Assembly (NCBI RefSeq): GCF_014268445.2
Contig: NZ_CP077089.1
Coordinates: 2,349,501-2,413,500 of the forward strand
Length of the DNA stretch: 64,000 bases
Reading direction: 5' to 3'
DNA from: Pseudomonas tensinigenes
GTDB lineage: Bacteria > Pseudomonadota > Gammaproteobacteria > Pseudomonadales > Pseudomonadaceae
Numbering within the stretch: the first letter of the stretch is position 1; every line of letters begins with the position of its first letter. Below, one piece after another: positions 62,301 to 64,000 of the stretch. The position numbers and the translations under genes were made by a program. Under the pieces are notes generated by a model. It saw nothing but the letters and a program-made list of their open reading frames with translations. It did not search any database and was not told the origin of the DNA.

Positions 62301-63568
62301 GAATAACTGACGTCCAGCGACAGGTCGAATTTCGCCTGCCCGCTGCCGGCATCGACAAAGTCCAGGGTCAATTCGCCCAGGTTCAGCGGCACCGAGGTGC
62401 CGGCGTCCGTGCGCCAGTTGAACAGCACCTGGAACAACGGATTGATCTGCTGACTGCTTTGCAGTTGCAGGTCGTCGAAGCTCAATTCCAGCGGATAGTC
62501 GGCATGGTCGAGCGCGGCCAGCGATTCGCGGCGCAGACGCAGCAGGAAGTCCTTGCAAGGCAGCTGCGGGTCAATCCGCACGCGATAGACCTGGGTGCTG
62601 ACAAAGAACCCGACCAGGTCCTGAATTTCACTGCGATTGCGTGTGGCGTTGGGCACGCCGACGGTGAAATCGTCCTGGCCGCTGTAGCGGCTCAGGAGCA
62701 ATTGCCAGGCACCCAACGCGACCACAAAGGGAGTCAAACCGTGCTGCTGGCAGAAGCGATTGAGTGCTTGCGCCAAGGTGGCGGGCAGGCTGAAGTCGTG
62801 TTTGCCGGCCGCATGGCTATGCTGGTCATTGCGCGCAAAGTCCACCGGCAGATCCAGCGGCGGCAACGTCTGGCCCAGATAATTCTGCCAGTATTCGGCG
62901 CTGGTCTTGCAGGCCGGGCTGTGCAGATAGTCGCCACGCTGCCAGTCGGCATAGTCGGCGTACTGGATGGCCGGGCGCGGCAGTGGCGCGCTCATGCCCA
63001 TTGCCGCTTGCGCATAGGCGCGGGTCAGGTCCTGCATCAGGATCGCGTTGGACCAGGCGTCCGAGGCGATATGGTGCATGTTGAGCAACAGCAAGTGCTC
63101 CGTGTCGGCGACTTGTAGCAGTGTCGCGCGCATCAGTGGTGCTTGCTTCAGGTCGAAGGGTTTGGCGGCCTCTTCGGCAGTGCGCCGGGCAATCTGCTGT
63201 TCGCGTGCTTCAGCGCTCAGGCCGCGCAGATCATCGAACCCCAACGGCAGCGTTGCGTGTGCATCGACCACCTGCATGGCTACCCCGTCGATCTCGACGA
63301 TCGCACTGCGCAGGACATCGTGGCGTTCGATGACTTTATTCAGCGCCATTTCCAGATGCTGTGCTTGCAGGGCACCGCTGAGGCGCACGGCGCGTGGCAG
63401 GTTATAGGCGGCACTGTCAGGTGTCAGCTGTTGCACGAACCACAGTCGCTGTTGCGCGAAGGAGAGGGGGGCCGGAGCCGGGTGGGGACGGGCAATGATG
63501 CCTTGGGATTGCTCGCCGGCATCTGCCATCAGCAGCGCCAGTACCTCATCATCGAGTAAGTCGTTCAT
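59396..63568 (-). CDS. pvdD: Terminal pyoverdine NRPS: C-A(Arg/hydroxyornithine-type)-T-TE
   Basis: 1390 aa from the ATG at 63568 (MNDLLDDEVLALLMADAG), with GAGAG upstream; a 38-codon extension to 63682 is open but lacks a ribosome site. C domain: HHIASDA at 165, with Ala instead of the usual Gly after the Asp. A domain: P-loop near 640; code D-A-E-D-I-G-T-V-S, the pattern I know from an Arg module of pyoverdine synthetases, though a hydroxyornithine substrate is possible. Carrier Ser1049 (GGHSILA). C-terminal type I thioesterase with nucleophile Ser1179 in GWSLGG, which releases the finished peptide. Being the only module with a TE, it is the last in the line. It follows the PvdE-type gene on the same strand after 126 bases. 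Confidence 0.9.
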   Translation of the reverse strand: MNDLLDDEVLALLMADAGEQSQGIIARPHPAPAPLSFAQQRLWFVQQLTPDSAAYNLPRAVRLSGALQAQHLEMALNKVIERHDVLRSAIVEIDGVAMQVVDAHATLPLGFDDLRGLSAEAREQQIARRTAEEAAKPFDLKQAPLMRATLLQVADTEHLLLLNMHHIASDAWSNAILMQDLTRAYAQAAMGMSAPLPRPAIQYADYADWQRGDYLHSPACKTSAEYWQNYLGQTLPPLDLPVDFARNDQHSHAAGKHDFSLPATLAQALNRFCQQHGLTPFVVALGAWQLLLSRYSGQDDFTVGVPNATRNRSEIQDLVGFFVSTQVYRVRIDPQLPCKDFLLRLRRESLAALDHADYPLELSFDDLQLQSSQQINPLFQVLFNWRTDAGTSVPLNLGELTLDFVDAGSGQAKFDLSLDVSYSLNRIDANIEFSRDLYRPATIERLAGHWQNLLHAITANPEVALSELSLLSDTECRQQREQWNPAVAPLPSEGVHQLFERQALATPQALALICDDVRMSYAQLNSAANGLAQTLLGYGVGPEVRVGIAVERSARMIVSLLAVLKAGGVYVPLDPEYPQERLTWMIEDSGLSVLLSQRSLRQRLPSVAAVSVLCVDELDLADSAHSDNPTCRTHGHNLAYVMFTSGSTGRPKGVGITQAALTRHAQVALEFLGLTAADRSLQFATFNFDAFVEQLYPALICGASVVLRGPDIWDSETWYQQLLDKQFTVSDLTTTYWNMLARDFAAAGVRDYGPLRQVIVGGEAMPPEGVAAWGKAGLGHVRLLNTYGPTETTVSATVLDCTDYVTGHAPLPKTMPIGRPLAGRAIYLLDSGGQPVPVGVVGELVIAGDLLARGYFQRPELTAERFMPDPFSTQGGRLYRTGDLARYRADGVIEYVGRLDHQVKIRGFRIELGEIESCLLQIPAVREALVLAREGLAGMQLIGYIVPSDGDLSSEQHDQLRAALKAELKSRLPAYMVPSHLLVLEAMPVSPTGKLDRKALPLPDISQSETRFKAPETALEQALAELWQETLHVDRVGLDDNFFELGGHSILAIQFIAALNARLGIKLALQQMLAHATVEALAQFIATQHQQQAKCVVELSASAASAPPLFCLHPSGGIVFCYQPLAKRLSKHARTFGVMHTGFADKHAHAQTWAQMIADYTRQIIDKQADGPYRLMGWSLGGSIAMDIAAELERQGREVSFLGLVDTTLPDSLLPADLPRKPLEEENPEYFSAQNELATAVEMFSLMFAHLHEPAARFLAENPQTDLKAFYQWASQQAATSEQEMMATLDAIKQEIMNAQAFEIHDRLVKSYDAFTLPTLKVEASCWWSLSHKTLEQVLHSEQVLREHTVSGRLQGSVHSTLPHRSMIYGESLLESFEAVFLTCEAALNN

Positions 63569-63651
63569 CGGGCTCTCGTGGTTGGCAGCACCGTGAGCGC
63601 TGACGGCGTTGCCGACAGTCGGGTCCACGGCGATAAACATTCGGATTGAAG

Positions 63652-63677
63652 GCCGGCAGGACGGGTGTCCGGCCGGC
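63652..63677 (-). promoter_or_regulatory. Strong hairpin between pvdE and the terminal NRPS gene
   Basis: GCCGGCxGGAC pairs with GTCCxGCCGGC (one mismatch) around GGGT. No T-run follows on the minus strand, so it may stabilise or process the transcript rather than terminate it. Confidence 0.5.
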
Positions 63678-63694
63678 TGCAAAGGTGCAATCGA

Positions 63695-64000
63695 TCAAGC
63701 AGTCTCGAGGGGCTTCTTGTGGGTGACCACTCGGCCTCCCTCCATCCTCACCAACTGATCGGCGACGTCGAAGTAGCGGTCATCGTGGGAGATCACGATG
63801 ATGGTCTTGCCCATCTGTTTCAGCTCCGGCAGCAGCTCGGTGTAGAAGATGCGCCGGAAGGCCGGGTCCTGATCGGCAGCCCATTCGTCGAACACCAGCA
63901 CCGGACGCTCTTCCAGCCAGGCGTTGATCAGCGCCAGGCGTTTGCGCTGGCCGGTGGACAGATCGGTGGTACTGAAAACACCGTCGTTAATGCTCACCTT
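63695..64000 (-). CDS. pvdE: PvdE-type ABC exporter (partial, C-terminal end of the ATPase domain)
   Basis: The last 101 codons are inside the window; the gene runs off the right edge. Visible ATPase motifs: signature LSTGQRKRLAL, Walker B VLVFDEWAADQDP and the H-loop ISHDDRYF. The DEWAADQDPxFR form is typical of the cyclic-peptide exporter family (PvdE, SyrD, MsbA-like fused transporters). PvdE moves the acylated ferribactin precursor to the periplasm. Confidence 0.85.
   Translation of the reverse strand, partial: KVSINDGVFSTTDLSTGQRKRLALINAWLEERPVLVFDEWAADQDPAFRRIFYTELLPELKQMGKTIIVISHDDRYFDVADQLVRMEGGRVVTHKKPLETA

Overview
The window is chromosomal DNA of a fluorescent Pseudomonas, most likely of the P. 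fluorescens group. This rests on three things. Two tandem cbb3 oxidase operons are followed by ccoG and ccoH. The aer chemoreceptor lies near them. There is also a pyoverdine peptide-synthetase locus, and P. fluorescens-type REP palindromes are scattered through the intergenic gaps. No database was searched; all assignments come from reading the sequence and from knowledge of the families.

Layout. 1-10713 (minus strand): partial ccoH, ccoG, then ccoPQON copy 1 and ccoPQON copy 2, the microaerobic terminal oxidases. ANR/FNR-type boxes lie upstream of ccoG, of copy 2 and, more weakly, of copy 1. A low-GC insertion (about 2060-3540) with a tiny acidic ORF and a secreted metallophosphoesterase separates ccoG from the oxidases. 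10809-11489: small alpha/beta hydrolase. 11490-15130: accessory zone with dispersed repeats, a structured leader in front of a DUF6124-like gene, two paralogous hypothetical genes, and decayed duplicates of the DUF6124 gene and of the aer 3' end. 15136-20557: aer, a CPBP membrane protease, an isonitrile-hydratase-like DJ-1 protein divergent from a GlxA-type regulator, a lipoprotein and a small hypothetical. 20918-24969: GH15 glucanohydrolase, SDR, MFS.

25081-64000 is the pyoverdine locus. A cupin/JmjC protein and a PvdG-like thioesterase are divergent and share an intergenic region with a PvdS-type iron-starvation box facing each way. Three translationally coupled NRPS genes follow (4106, 4508 and 1076 aa), then a FpvA-like receptor. 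Facing them on the minus strand are a terminal NRPS with thioesterase and the end of the PvdE-type ABC exporter. Reading the adenylation codes by eye gives, after the PvdL-made chromophore precursor (not in this window): D-Ser - X (epimerised, basic or hydroxamate type) - Ala - Gly - D-allo-Thr - Ala - beta-hydroxy-Asp - Z (DAEDIGTV code, Arg or hydroxyornithine type), then release by the thioesterase.

The most interesting parts are: the Asp module split between two proteins, with an Fe(II)/2-oxoglutarate hydroxylase fused to the end of one NRPS and a condensation-like domain without the catalytic His (an 'interface' domain) starting the next; a cupin/SCP2-like protein that appears to belong to the PvdS regulon; the segmental duplication and decay at 12.6-16.7 kb; and the structured leader at 12.4-12.65 kb.
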